A model generated the notes under the pieces. The model was not told the DNA's origin, searched no databases, and was given only the letters and a program-made list of their open reading frames with translations. Both the position numbers and the translations under genes were made by a program. This document shows positions 11,235 to 23,695 of a stretch of 64,000 nt of DNA, piece after piece (position 1 is the stretch's first letter; every line of letters begins with the position of its first letter). Where the stretch lies: positions 1,262,633 through 1,326,632 of the forward strand of contig JACTVC010000013.1 in assembly GCA_018417955.1 (NCBI GenBank). Reading direction: 5' to 3'. The stretch is from Laccaria trichodermophora (taxonomy: Eukaryota > Basidiomycota > Agaricomycetes > Agaricales > Hydnangiaceae).

Positions 11235-14200
11235 TCAACTCTCCCCAGAAGACGATAACTTGTGATCAGGATTTGCAATGAATAAACTGGGTCTAGGAGC
11301 GAGACCATAATTGACTGTGATCGGTTTCCTCGTCCTTTCTTCTCTTTGTCTGGTGTTCGTAGGACTTGGCAACTGGTTTGGGGACATCCGCTGCTCATAA
11401 CCCTGAACCCGAGACGCGATCCCACTCGCGGGAGGAGAGCGCGGACGATTTGGGCCACTAGGAGACACAAAGACGCCCATCGAACCTGGTGATGGTGTTT
11501 TAGGAGGAATGATTGCCGAAGGAGGCGCTTTGCTGTTAGAGTTCAGCGGTAGCATCCGCGAAGGTTCTGTGGGCGTCATCTCCATTGGTGATGAAAACAT
11601 ACCCAGGGCTCCGAAGGCGCTTGGTTCATCGAGACTGTGCGTATCAATGCTTAAATTGCCAACAGAGCTGCCGCTTTCTCTGGAATAGTTACTTCCCGTC
11701 TTGACCCTCTGAACTACGTCCATCGCCCCCGCTATCCGCTCGATGGCCTCTGAGTCGGCCGTGCGCAGCGACGACAGAGACTTGCCATGACCCCCGCCAT
11801 ACATTCGAGTATTTGAATCCTTCCTGAAGAGCACTTCACCTTGTCCAGAATAACTTGGCTGTGGCGAAATACGATTATGAGAGGGGGGATTGACGCTCTC
11901 CTCGATAGGATGCAGTCTCAGAGGGGGTATCGGATCGAGAAACTCTGACTGGCCGACGGATTGCTTGGATGATACACTGGACTTCCGATCAATCAAATTC
12001 GACCGAGCAAACCGAGACCACCACGAATCGCTTCGACGCATTACTTGGCTGGGAGGAGAGTGCGCCGGCACAATGGTGGTAGTCAAAGGAAGGGGGTTGG
12101 ATGGGTCGAAAGAAGTCATTGATGTCACGCGGGATGTCGAACCTCCGGATGAGCTGTTTTCGAGCGAGGAGCCTTGATTGTCAAGATCTTGGAACGGAAG
12201 TGTATTCTGGGAGCTCTGTTCAGAAAGTGGACTGAGTGCGTGCCCTTGAGCCATGGGAAGCGAGGTTTCGATCGCTGGAGGCTGCTGGAATGAATGAGGT
12301 ACCAGCCGAATTTGATGTGACAATTGGAGGTCTTTATCTGTAGGTTCTCGCCCTTCTTGAATAGGATCAGCGAAAGGATCCATATAGCTTACGCTACTTC
12401 GCATGCTGGTATAGCTCATGTCTCGACGTCCCCTGGGTCGTCCGTCAGTTGATGCGGATCCAATGAAACCGGTCTCTTCATTCTGAACGAAAGAGTCATC
12501 ATCAGCAAAGGGATCAGTTCCTTCCCGTGAGGCAACGCGGCGGCTGTTTGAGCTCGGGAAACGACTCTTTCCGAAAGCACTCTTCAAGGACCAAGAACTT
12601 CCCCCAGTACCGTCCCACTTCCTAGCATTATACCACTCTCCTAGGTCCTTGGTATCCTCGTCCGCGAGCATATCCCGTCTCTCTTGAGCATTTCCCATGT
12701 TCCCCGGCTTCCGCATCATGCCGATCGAATTTAAAATATTCAGGTTGCGCCCAAACCCACTGCGCCTTTTCTCTTCATGATAATGGGCGGCAGGAACAAT
12801 CCCTGCATTTCCGAGGTCGTCACTTCCCCCATAGTCGTCTCCGTCAATTCCCAAGAAATGTTTCCGATCCCTGTTTTCGAAGTGTTTTCGTCTAACGTAA
12901 TAGACAACGAAACTGGCGGCAACAAGGGCCAACAAACCAAACGTAGTTCCCAGAGCAATCGAGGTCGCTTTCTTGCTATGCGAATCAGAATGGTCGGGTT
13001 CCATAGTGGACGTGGGCTGCGCTACTCCTGTCGTTGATGAATGTGGATTATTGGTTGGAGAGGGGGGGCGAGTTTGTGTCGATGTCGCCACTGGTCGAGG
13101 CGTGAACGAGGAGGCAAAAGCTCCACTCGATACATCATAAATTAGTAAGGGAGTGGGTGCTGGGCCATTATCCTGATAACCTTATTTCACCCACATGAAT
13201 ATTTAATGCGCTGAATGTAAGGAAGATACTCACCAAAGCCAAAAATGACTTGGTCCCCAGATGAGATGGCAAAGTGATCACGACGTGAGCCTATCTGCGA
13301 TAAGACGTCGACTTGAGCCCACTTCATGGGATTTTGTGTCATGTCCAAAATCCACCCATCGCCAAAGTTATTTTGAAGGTTTGCATCGCACCCTCCATGA
13401 ATAATGATCTTCCCGTTTGAAAGTAAAGTTGACGCAAATCCTCTGCGTGGTGGGGGAAGAATGTCACCAGAGACCTGGGCAGTAGACCACCTTGATTGAT
13501 TTTTGTCAAGGATCCAAACGATAGATAGAGGGATGAGAGCATTGAGCGATTGGCTGTACCCGCCCAATACTAACACACGCCCATCTGGAAGTAAAACTGA
13601 GGCATGGCCATACAGATCCGGAGGGGCACTGGGTATTGGGAGCGGCTTGAATGTCGGTCCAGCGGAGTCAAACACGCTATGGTCAGAAAGCGCGTTGTTT
13701 GAACCATCCGCCTTCTCTCCCCCAATTATAACGATTTTACCAGAAGATGTGGAGACTGCTGAGTGGTATATACGACGCATGGGCTGATTTGCCCATGAGA
13801 CGGGTTGCGTTATCCATGTGGGCGATGAAATATTAGACACATCGAGAAGGGATGCCGAATTAGCGCCGTCAAAAGTAGTTGTTGGTGAGTTCAAGTCAGG
13901 TTGGCCACCAAAGGAGAGCATTCGGGTTGAATCAATGGTAGACAAGGTATGCCATGCCAGAGCAGGACCCCATGAAGCCGAGGAGCTTATGAGCTCCCAT
14001 GGAGGCGCTGAGGCAGAAAATGGGGAAGAAAGAGATAAAAGCAAAAGGTCGTTATTGTTGGGTGCGGCTGTGTACGAGAAAGAGTTGAATTGGTCGGTCT
14101 TGCCTCCGTGCACGAACAGAGCATCATTAATCAATGCGGTTGCTTGACCCCACCTAGCATTTAGGCTCACGTAAAACTAGCTGTACTATGAAACACCATC

Positions 14201-14293
14201 CAATACTCACCTAGGAAGCGCATTATAAGCCAAAACGCGGTTGATCAAGCATTCGGGCACCAGAAGACTCCACAACACAGTTCGAAAGCGCAT
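11235..14293 (-). CDS. Kelch-repeat single-pass membrane protein
   Basis: A predicted surface protein: an extracellular beta-propeller, one membrane span and a long cytoplasmic tail. The ATG at 14293 starts a short exon (MRFRTVLWSLLVPECLINR) that works as a signal peptide. It splices from CCTAG/GTGAGT to AG/GTGGGGTCAAG, giving LPRWGQATAL. The propeller exon (about 13205-14160) carries Kelch-like blades with ALFVHGGKTD, RMLSFGGQ, KIVIIGGEKADG, RVLVLGGY and KIIIHGGCD. An intron near 13145-13200 leads to a Ser/Thr/Pro-rich stalk, then the span TSIALGTTFGLLALVAASF followed by YYVRRKHF. About 560 residues of Ser-rich, disordered tail end at TGA 11235-11237. Total is about 985 residues. The fold is inferred from the repeated hhhhGG motifs; the ligand is unknown. 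Confidence 0.85.
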
Positions 14294-16602
14294 AAGTAAC
14301 TGCGGATGCGATATCAATGAAGCAAGGTAAATAGTAAAGGGTATTAGATAGCTTGGAGGGTACACTCGCAGGCCAAAGACATGTACAATCGTCAGAGAAT
14401 CGTTAAAGTCGTGAGTATGGAAGGAATGGATACAGCGGCCGCAAGAAGTGCCAACCGCAGCACCGCCACTCAACAACCTCAACTTGGACTGAACAACGAT
14501 CAACATTATTATTCACATTCACCTCGAGCCCTTGGTTCAGCCAAAGACCGCCGTGCGTTCTCCGTGGAATCGGTTTTGTAACGTCTGCCGTACAGGTTCT
14601 AGTGGAATAAAACCACCGCTTTTCATCAGTGGTATTTTTAGCAAAGGGCAACAGAAATCTTAACTCTCAAGGCACGTCCAGGACACTTGGCAATTCAATG
14701 AGGATGGAATGACCGACCCCCTTCCAGAACGAGGCGGTTTGGGAGAACGTTTATTTGTTACATGGAGGAGATATCTGTTCATGCCTTTCAACAAACAAAA
14801 AGATCAGGTTCTCTTCTTCGAACGATCAAAAAGGCCTCACCTGCGGACTCGGACAACGGGCGAATTATTGATCGTGAAACATTGTAGTTTCAAAGAGGTG
14901 AAGTTCAACTCTTAATTATCTACAAAGTGTGATAAGTAATTGCAATCTGGACATATGAATATGTCTCTGGCATTTGTCGTTCAAAATACACAGCAAATAG
15001 CAGGCTATACCAAGAAAGGTCGATCCCACACCTAACGAGCGTTTTTCCAGTCACCCAGCACAATGTGACATTGGCGTAGTATAGGTGCTGCAAACTAACA
15101 GCAGATACTATATAATGCCCTAGTCAAGGTTCACCGTACTTGGCAAAGAAAAAAGGTAACCTGGACATCAACGTCTGCCAAGTGGCAGCTTCATTCATAT
15201 TTATTCAGTACTGTCGACATTGCGAATTGGTCAGTCGGCAACCTGCTTTTCCACCTTGCATAAATTGACAATGAGTCTCGTGATCTTGTAGGCAAAACAC
15301 ACTCGGATGAGTTATCAGTGGGATTTATTCTGCATGTGAGCTTGATATGTAATAAGCCAGCCCTTTGCGTAGCTGAGCGAGCTTTCTTCTGCTTTCTGCC
15401 AGCAGCGAGATACTGCGATTCTTATGAGATTGTGAAAATCGATGATACGCCGGCAAAGCTTCAAGTATTGTTTTGGACGTAACCCATATCTAACATCTAT
15501 TAAGAACGGTGTCCTGTCATCACACCTTACAAACACCATAGGCGTCGATCGCAAAGGTGGGCAGGGAGAGCCCCAGTCTCATTCGCTTCATTTATACTTG
15601 ATTGAACGTCACAGAAGACAATTTCGTACTTGGGTTCAGCGACAAGACGGCATTCCAACACCAGCAAGCTACGGTTACTTAGACTCCTGATCGTTCGATA
15701 CCAACCGACGTGCTAAACTCAGCTAACACCTTATACGATGTCCCATTCTTTGCTACTTAGCCGCAGGTCACGAGCAAACACGCGCCTCCGCAGTAACAAC
15801 GACTATGCAAGGCTTCAAATGAATGTAACTTGGACGCCCCCTCTATTCGGCCTTTATTGACACCCAGAAAGAGGCAGCTGCGGGTTGTGTTACTCAACGG
15901 GCGCTCTAGCCTCTCAGGCTGCGAACGGCTGTGATGATAAGAACGATGACTTCTTTTACGAACACCGCCCATATCTTTGCATGTTGAACAGAAAAGGAAG
16001 AACTTAACTTTTAGGATGTTCACTCTGGTTTCTTCTTGCAGAGGTTCTTTTGTAGATATTTGTTATCGATAAGGAGTGCGGCAGTAGTAGGGCTTACCGT
16101 TTCTGGAATGGCTCCCCCGCCTAAACTTGCATCGAACCAACTTGAACCAACCTTGAACCATGAACAACAACGGCCCAACTACCCGACTTTCACTTTCAAG
16201 TCTTCTCTTTTTATTCCATTTTTCCAGTATGGGTATGGGTCTTGAAAGCATGCTTGGAAAATCGATGGATCTGTTGGCCGGAATCCTGCAGGTTTTCATT
16301 TGAAGAGCTATCAGGCCTAATTCGACGGTGCTATCTCGCGTTTGAACATTGGACTGCTTCATTACCGACAAATCCGTCAAACATCACCTTCAGGCGGGAT
16401 CACTGCATGCACACACAACGACTCAGCTTAGACACAGGTTCATTCAGCCTACTTAGTTCGACTTTGCCCTGATCTCCGATCACAAGCACCACTGGATGGC
16501 CGCAAATCCCTTGCGATGATATCTATCTCAGATCGGGGTTCTGGATATATAACGAACGCACTCGCAAATCGCTCAAAGGATTTCTTGCTGCGCTTTGTTT
16601 GA
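14294..16602. other. Long intergenic region, no gene recognised
   Basis: About 2.3 kb between the Kelch gene (minus) and the DnaJ gene (plus), both reading away from it. Open frames on either strand are short and without domains. It should contain both promoters; I saw no convincing hidden multi-exon gene. Confidence 0.4.
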
Positions 16603-18134
16603 ATGAATGCTCCCTTCAATACCCAAATGCCTCTGACCCGCCCGCCCAGAAAGATACTTGGTGTATCGGACGCGGCTACTGCAGATGAAATCAGGCATGC
16701 TTATAGGACAATGGTTGGCATCCTCCGGTAGTAGGCATGAAGAGGATCCTGATCGCCCTCTAGGCTTTGAAATGGCACCCAGATCGCCACAACGAGGACA
16801 AGGAGAGAGCTACAAGGCGTTTTGTTGAGGTAGAGAGGTCAGATTCTGACTTGACTTGCATGTTTGACAGCATTTCACAGGTCAATAACGCTTATAGGAC
16901 ATTGGCGCAGGATGAACCATTGGAAACACAGGTCCCAGATCTTTCTGTTGACCGCCAACGCAGCGCAACTCACTCATCGCTTTCTCGGGCAATGAGTTCA
17001 TCTTCCAGCGAAGAGTCTTCTCGCTTCTCGAGTTCGGTCATCCATATCGCTGCTTCAAGCGTGGAATCGCTTATCACGCCGCCATCTAGTCACGCAGAGA
17101 GTGTTCGCCCTTTCCGGAAACACGGCCAGCGTCAAGGTCCCATGGACCAATTCCAAAGACCTGCAGAGCCTCTCAACCGATCACGGATGCCAGCTCCGAG
17201 CGCAGACTTCCGTCGACAACCTCCATTTATTCCCGCGAATCAATCTCACGACTCGGCAAGTGCGACCTCAGATGGGCAAGAACGGACGGTCCCAGTAGCG
17301 CGTAAACCTCAAAATCTGCGCAACGTCACTGGACCACGCAGAAGGTAGCTCAGCGTGTTGCTATGCTTTCAATTTAATGTTGCTGAGTCCGTTTGCAGCA
17401 TGCCCTTCTCTATCTTGCCGCCCAGTACGACTGTGCCGCAGACCCCATTGGATTTTTCGTTAGGACCACCGAGGACCAAGAAAGTTCAAGCGTCACCATA
17501 CAATCTGCCATTACCATCGCTGGGCGTTGGTTCATCGGGAGAATCTATTTATTCCCTCTCCCTATCTCTCGAAGACCTCATGAGGGGTAAACATTTCCAA
17601 TTTAGCATCACACGCCGCCTCCTTTCTGGCAGGTCGAAGAGTATCGTTCTAGACGTCGACATCCCGCCTGGGTGCCGCATTGGCACTAAAATTCTCTGCC
17701 GCGGCGTTGGTAATGAGGCACGGAACGGCACTCAGCAAGATATTGTTTTCGTCATCGACGAAGCCTATCATCAGAAGTTCAAGCGGGTCTTGGACGATCT
17801 TATCATGGATATACGTCTGCCTTGGTCTGACACGTTACCTCTCCAAGGGGGTTATATTGACTTTGCGGGGCTTGAGGGTCGGAACCTTTCTATCTATATC
17901 GACTACCCCCGAAGTAGATCCATGAAGGGCGTAAACGTCGTCACTGGTGCAGGTATGCCAATCAGAGAGGGAGGCTCGGTGGTAGGGAGAGGGAATCTGA
18001 CTGTCCGGTGGGTCTTTTTAATCCTTTATAAGTTCAACTGTTTGACCGTGAAGCCTTTTCGAAGGTGGGAGATCTTTCCCCCACCGCCTAAAATTATGCA
18101 ATATGTTAGAAAGGTGTGGCATCATAGACAGTAA
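16603..18134 (+). CDS. Class II (Sis1/DNAJB-type) DnaJ co-chaperone
   Basis: An Hsp40 that delivers clients to Hsp70. The ATG at 16603 (a second in-frame Met follows at residue 9) begins the J domain: RKILGVSDAATADEIRHAYR, then, after an intron, ALKWHPDRHNEDKERATRRF, with the catalytic HPD loop, and after another intron VNNAYRTL. The middle of about 150 residues is Ser/Pro-rich with no zinc-finger cysteines, which excludes class I. An intron ending TTTGCAG before 17400 leads to the C-terminal substrate-binding region, with SLEDLMRGKHFQFSITRRL, VDIPPGCRIGTKILCRGVGN and QDIVFVIDEAYHQKFKR. The last intron ends near 18065 and the protein ends WHHRQ. The middle Gly/Phe region is replaced by Ser-rich sequence, so it is a diverged member rather than strict Sis1. 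Confidence 0.88.
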
Positions 18135-18467
18135 GCGGTTATTAGTATTATGAATGATGTTGGTGGTCCGTTACCTCTTATTTTTATTGTACTTACATCT
18201 CTTGGATGCTGACGTTCGTTTACTGTGTCCTGAATAATGAACAAATGTGCGTAGAAGCATTTCCCATGACTGAATCTCTATTCAACTAATTGCAAATGCT
18301 GAACATATAATGTACGTATTTCACAGTGCATTTGCGTCCGCTTGAGTGGCCTTCATGCCATAGACACTATTGTTGTCGTTGTTATCGGGTTTGAAATTCG
18401 AAGTATTATGATCTAACTCATAAATTTCTCCGTCGTTCGCGGCGGTCGAAGATCCCTCCATCACCTT
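18135..18467. other. Convergent intergenic region
   Basis: 3' flanks of the DnaJ gene (plus) and the DUF6534 gene (minus). AT-rich; no coding signal seen. Confidence 0.5.
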
Positions 18468-20366
18468 TCATAAAAGAGGTAAGTAAAATTTGACGAAGAT
18501 ACGACGGACAAGGGACCAATCGCGCACACTACGATTGTATCGTGGCAGAACGGCAAAGGTAGGGTTTGGTTCTCTTCGCAACGTCGTCGATGTAGATGTA
18601 GTTGGATCGAGTTTTTCACGGAGATATTCGCGTGAGTTTAACCTGAAAAAATATTAGATCGGCTGGTGACTCTTGTGGTTACGAGGAAAACGCACAGAGC
18701 AAGGAAAGAGTTCAAATATGCTGGAGAAACAAGATCCGTGAGTACTATCCGTGCAGTCTGAGCAATAGTTGTACCCTCACTTTTGGTCAACAAGAAGCCG
18801 ATACCTCCATACACCGTGGCTTGAGGTAAAGCTAGGAACTATTTTTATAGTCATTTTACCATGAACAGTAGAATATAGCAAGGACAGGCCAACCCACCGT
18901 TACTAGTTCACTGATTGAAAGACATCTATAGAGTACTACCATCAGTTTCCACAACGTCGAAGAAAGAGTCTATGACCGACGTCGTCATGAGGTTTGTGTT
19001 GACAGTGAAGAGGATCAAAATTCTAATAACGTGGTCTGTGCTGGGGCTCCTTTGACAGACGTGAGCTCTTCCATGTTACCATCGATGGTAGTTTCTTACG
19101 GGCCCACAACTTCTGACCGAGCGCGACGGAGAGTTATGGCTTTAGGCATGATCAGATGGAATCCAGGCAAAGAGCGCAGTGAATTACTCATCGCAAGGGT
19201 AATCATTACGTCCAAAACTACTCTGCTTGATGTCGAGAGTTTGTAGGCCAGCTTCTCATCACGGTTAGATATGCATGACGTTGGAAAAGTCAATGTTTAC
19301 AATGAATTTTCGGGTGTTCGCCGTCAAAAGACGGTGATAAAACCCTGTAACAGCCAGATCTATGTAGAAAATCAGTCAGAGATGGTGCAGTGTTTAGTTA
19401 CGCACCCATGGATGAGGCTGTAATGCACATCTGTCCGTCAAAAATGTAAGTGTAGCAAAGTTTGAGTAATTACCGAAACTCAACAGGGCAAGCGTTGTCT
19501 GTTTGCCAAGGGAATTATGTACCAAACCTACGGAAGGACTTGGGGACGAATAACTCACCGTCAGCCCAGTAAACAATAATCTGTAGACGAGTTTCAACGA
19601 AGGTGTACTAAATATCCAAATTCGCCAGCAAAAGAAACTGTAAGATCATGTTACTTCATCATCTGGTGCTTGTGAGACGGAAAAGTTGTCCCACAGCTGG
19701 ATAAAGAGGACTAAAATCGCCTGCAAAATTGTCAGTTCGAATACGATTGTGCGAGGCACGATAGTTACTCCAATGCATGATTGCGCCTGTTGCAATAAAT
19801 TGGGATAAATCCGGCCGAAACTTGTTCACAAAAAAACGGCCTACGAAAATAAAGCTTGTAAGATAAGTTTTAGTAGACGAAGACTGAAGAAAGCGAAGTA
19901 ATATGCATACACTTCACCACTCCGAGGTCCCCCAGTGGGAAGTAATGCAGGATTCAAATAGTCGGACACTAAGAATTTGTAAATTCCCGCAGTCATTGCA
20001 AGCTGCTGCGCAGAATCCAACGCCTTCCAGGGCCATCAATATGTTGTAGAACTAGAAAGGCCGAGGAAAATCATTACGCTGCAGTTACCTGTTGAGTAGG
20101 CAGCCTATACTGAAATGAAATTGGTAACTCACAAAAGCAAGTAAACCAATGTTTTGAGCCACAATTTGTCACTTTGGCTTCGAGGAGTTGTAATATAAAT
20201 GAAGGTCTGGAGACAGATGACACCGTATAAACTGTGATTCGGATAAGGTGAAGACATGATATGGGCTGAAAACTTACATTGTCGCGATATTCGAGCCGAT
20301 GAACAACGCTCCCAGCGTTTTGTCAAATGTTGGGATCTTAACGCCAACTGGCGAAGGGCCAGACAT
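18468..20366 (-). CDS. DUF6534-type multi-pass membrane protein, about 10 exons
   Basis: A multi-span membrane protein of a large Agaricomycete family of unknown function. No exon exceeds about 130 bases. ATG 20366 gives MSGPSPVGVKIPTFDKTLGA, then FIGSNIAT; GTAAGT at about 20278 splices to ILYGVICLQTFIYITTPRSQ and SDKLWLKTL. Later exons give LAMTAGIYKFLVSDYLNPAL; AILVLFIQLW; FFCWRIWIFSTPSLKLVYRL; SRVVLDVMITLAM; HVIRILILFTVNTNLMTTSV; then AYLNSFLALLNSREYLREKL and the tail to TGA at 18468-18470. The order and motifs (WRIWIFS, VVLDVMIT, the final LNSRE) match the family layout. The join before LAMTAGIYKF is uncertain: a good 21-nt microexon there puts the next exon out of phase, while a 16-nt alternative restores it. 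A weakened copy cannot be excluded. Confidence 0.75.
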
Positions 20367-21401
20367 GACTTGAAGCTTGAGGTCGAGAATGGAACTGTTA
20401 AGCGTCGATGGACATAAGTATTATATATCAAGTGACGTGGGATTAAACGGGGCAGTCGGACTGTAACGGCGTCATGGGGCAACCGGAGAAGCAAGACTAA
20501 CCGTTCATAGTGTCTTTACGAGAGATTTGACCTGCGAAGGCGCCCTTTCCCACCAGTTCCCTGGCTATAAATTTCAATGGTTCTTTTCCCCAGTGGAGAG
20601 CTGTGGAGAGGCTCCGGAGTCCTAGCTTATCAAGTGGCTGGACATACTTACCAGGAAGATAGGTATAAAAATTTGAAGGAAGTGTGAGAGTCGTGCATCT
20701 GGTAAGAGAAACCGCCAGCGCTGAGAAACAAGTAAGGGTGCCAGTGGCCGAGAGCGCCGAACGCAGTTCAAGTCAGTTTAACGCCGCCCATGGATCTAAG
20801 TACTGGTTTACCCGTTGCACGTAAATCTCTAGAACCCAAAAAGAAAGAAAAAAGTCAGTTAAACAAAACCATGCTGACCCTTGATGAACGGTATTAAAAT
20901 GAGGCTCAGTCAAGGCTCAGTCACATTTAACCCGAAGTAGCGACACTGCCGCAGTTGCAGAATCGCACTTGCGGGCGTAGGGTGTGTACAACACCTGGTG
21001 GGCGATCATCATAGAATTTGATCACGCTCAGCGTTGAACGCTGATTGTCGGTCGAAATCGAGAATCTGCTTCGGTGCTCCACACTTCCGCGCCGAGACAT
21101 ATGGTACTTCAAGTTGTCAATGATTCACAAAAGTAGTTGTACTTGTGGCTGATTGGAGCACAGATTTGCCGTTTCAGAGAAGATCACTTTGTGCGAGCGT
21201 GTTCAGTTCGAAAATGTGTCAGTCTTGCAGCATCAATTGGGACCAGTCGTGGCTGATTGGAGCACAGATTTTTCGTGTCGTCGTGTCAGAGAAGATCACT
21301 TTGTGCGGAGCGTGATCAAATTGAAATTGAAAACCTGTGTCAGCCTTGCAACATAACATCAATTGGAACCACAACTCATACAGTCGAAACGTTTTTCCAA
21401 G
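20367..21401. other. Intergenic region with a local tandem duplication
   Basis: Upstream of the DUF6534 gene and downstream of the dehydrogenase gene. No coding exon was recognised. The part from 21145 carries two imperfect copies of a unit of about 105-125 bases, listed separately. Confidence 0.5.
21145..21375 (+). repeat. Imperfect tandem repeat, two copies
   Basis: Copy 1 (about 21145-21248) and copy 2 (about 21249-21375) both begin GTGGCTGATTGGAGCACAGA. They share CAGAGAAGATCACTTTGTGC and a CATCAATTGG end. Small insertions separate them. It lies just beyond the stop codon of the dehydrogenase gene. Confidence 0.85.
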
Positions 21402-22788
21402 CTACACATCGATGCTCTTCAACAACGCCTCCGTAAAGTCATACAACTGACGTTGCCTCTCCTCATCCAAGGCACCCGGGGCCTGTGCCACCGGAACATT
21501 TGGCGGACAAATGTATGAACCGCTGACGATATGCGGGTCGTCGCGCGGCGAACATGCAGCGTACACCGTGGTGAAGGCCCCTTGTTCCTGAGGATGCATT
21601 ATTGTTCCGAGAAGTCGTATCCAAAGCGATGGGAAGGGCAGCGTATTCAGAGAATGGATGGCGCCATCCTGGGTGAAGGTGAGACGAGGGGCGTGAGTCA
21701 AACAAAAGAGACATACGCTAAGGATGGCACCGGGATGTACAAGCAGCACCATCACCTTGGAGTTTTCTGCTGCAAGGCGTTTGGCGAGATAATTTGTCCA
21801 CAGGTGAACAGCGAGTTTGGAATATTCTGCTATCATTAAGCATGTGTAGCAAGTATTTCACGCGGGTCGACTCACTGTATCGCGACATTGTTGGGAGTAG
21901 GGACCATTTGAATGTATGGTTCCAAGCTTCCTTAGAACCGTAATCGAGATGTGTGACATCTTTATGGCCAGATGATCCGACCTTCATACACGAGGAATTA
22001 GAAAGTTGGAGAGGCAAAGAAGGAGACTCACGTTGATGATGCGCACATCGTCTCCATTAGCTGCGGTAGATTCGAGCAGAGGTAAAAGTGTACGCGTGAA
22101 CACGAACGGTCCCAGGTAGCTTAATGCGAAGGAAATGAGAAGCGAAGGGTCGCGAAACACAATCATTACATACTTGACCGCCATGTTATCTTGGACGTCG
22201 TCCTGGTTCTTTTGCGGATTTCCAAGGTCGGCGATTCTAAATAAAATCCACCGTCAAGAGTGGTAGAGTTGCGAAAGATAATACGCAATACATGGCGGCA
22301 TTATTGACTGAAAAAACTGTATGAGCACTTGAGCTGCCATGTAGCAAATATAACCAACTCAAGATATCCAGTCTGCTCTCCTTCTCCATGAACTTTTGCG
22401 CAGAGGCTTTGGCAGTACGAGGATCCTTCAAGTCGAGTTCGTGCCAGACGACCTCACCAAAACCAGGCTCGCGGCCTTCCTTTTCTACGCGTTCCAGAGC
22501 CTCTTTTGCTCGGTCTTCGTTTGGAGAAGCCATATAGACCTTATCGTAGCATTTTAGGACACAATAATGTTGACCGTCCTGAAAAACACGAACTTTCGCG
22601 CCCAATCTTAACAAATGTTGCAGACTTGCGAAGCCAATGCCACTGCTACTCAATCCCATCAGTGTGCTGCACCTGCATAACATGCAGAATTGGCTTCCAG
22701 ACCTTGACCCTGTGACGATAACAACTTTTCCTTTCATACTGGGGAGGTCCTGGACTGGATCGAAGGTCTTGGAGGGAGCAGCACCCAT
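21402..22788 (-). CDS. Short-chain dehydrogenase/reductase
   Basis: An NAD(P)-dependent oxidoreductase of the SDR superfamily. The ATG at 22788 opens MGAAPSKTFDPVQDLPSMKG, and KVVIVTG leads into the cofactor loop. An intron with donor GTCTGG and acceptor GATTGAG gives VTGSSSGIGF, the TG-x3-G-x-G Rossmann motif. Further exons carry the first strands (AKVYMASPNEDRAKEALERV), DLKDPRTAKA, DILVNNAA, FVFTRTLLPLLEST and the catalytic region. The join from SRY to the next exon at an AGCAG acceptor gives RYKYSKLAVHLW, restoring Y-x3-K. The C-terminal exon ends KSIDV at TAG 21402. Total is about 330 residues. Similar SDRs include retinol-dehydrogenase-like and secondary-metabolism enzymes; the substrate cannot be told. 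Confidence 0.88.
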
Positions 22789-22904
22789 TGTGGCGGCCGA
22801 ATGAGAAAGTGAGAGTGGAACGACATCACTCGAAAGTCACTTGAATAAAGCGTCAGAGGACTCTGGGGAGCTCGGCGCCGAGTCTGCCGAACTTGATACA
22901 GGTC

Positions 22905-23695
22905 ATGCCTTCACCTTCAATCACATCCCACTTACACCCCACCCATGGCTTCCACCCATCCTCAATAACCACCCTAACTCCTCTACACCACCACCAAAAT
23001 TGCACTATCCATTTATATTACACACTCCCACCCCAAATATTCGTCGATACCCATGAACTCGCCCTCCGACGTGCTTCGTATGCTTATAGGCATTGGGGAA
23101 GTACAGAGCTTGAGAAGCCGGCACATGCGTTGGATATAGGAGAGGCGGACACGGAGGTGCTTATCAGCTTAGACGACACGAAGTTCTCAGTTGGCGTTGA
23201 CGATATGGACACAGTAGCGCAAAGGGAGGTGAAGGTTGACGTTCCTATGCATCTGCGCTATGGACGTCCGAGCGCGAGTGGAGGGTACGAGGAGGTTCAG
23301 CTGAGGTGGCCTACTGCGTTCCTTCTCTGTCCAAGCGACTTGTCCTCGTCAGGCAAGTATCTCTCCCTAAATTAACCCAAACCTAACTAAAATTATATCC
23401 AATAGACTATTTACCCTCACATTTGTGTCCAGGTCTCAGCCTTCCAACTCACGTTCTCAACTCCTTGCCCCCCAAAAGGAGTTGCTTCCCTATTCACCCC
23501 CTTCCAAGTTCTGGTCCCAATAGCGACTCTATTCTACTACCACTAGGAAACACGGCCCACCTCGTAGCTGTCGAGATAGGCACGGCGGCCGTCATACTCG
23601 CGTGCTTTTCCTGGCTTGTGAAAGTAGCTTGGAACACGGCGGGAAGGTTGGACGCGAAGAGGAGGAGGGGGAAGGGGAATGTAAAGCGAGAGTAG
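22905..23695 (+). CDS. PIG-X/Pbn1-like subunit of GPI mannosyltransferase I
   Basis: An ER membrane protein that stabilises the first GPI mannosyltransferase (PIG-M/Gpi14). The best start is the ATG at 22905 (MPSPSITSHLHPTHGFHPSS). The lumenal domain shows the family core TIHLYYTLPPQIFVDTHELA, then VPMHLRYGRPS and VQLRWPTAFLLCPSD. The next exon is joined by an intron with a GC donor (GCAAGT at 23353 to ATAG at 23405), which keeps the frame through SILLPLGNTAHLVAVEIGTA to the membrane span (GTAAVILACFSWLVKVAW) and a basic tail ending NVKRE. A GT donor four bases on would put the span out of frame. The length of about 245 residues fits PIG-X. The gene stands head-to-head with the dehydrogenase, whose start is 117 bases away. 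Confidence 0.72.

Noticed and set aside
16767..17348. DnaJ gene starting at 16767
   Set aside because: That would omit the first half of the J domain; exon 1 from 16603 supplies it through an in-frame intron.
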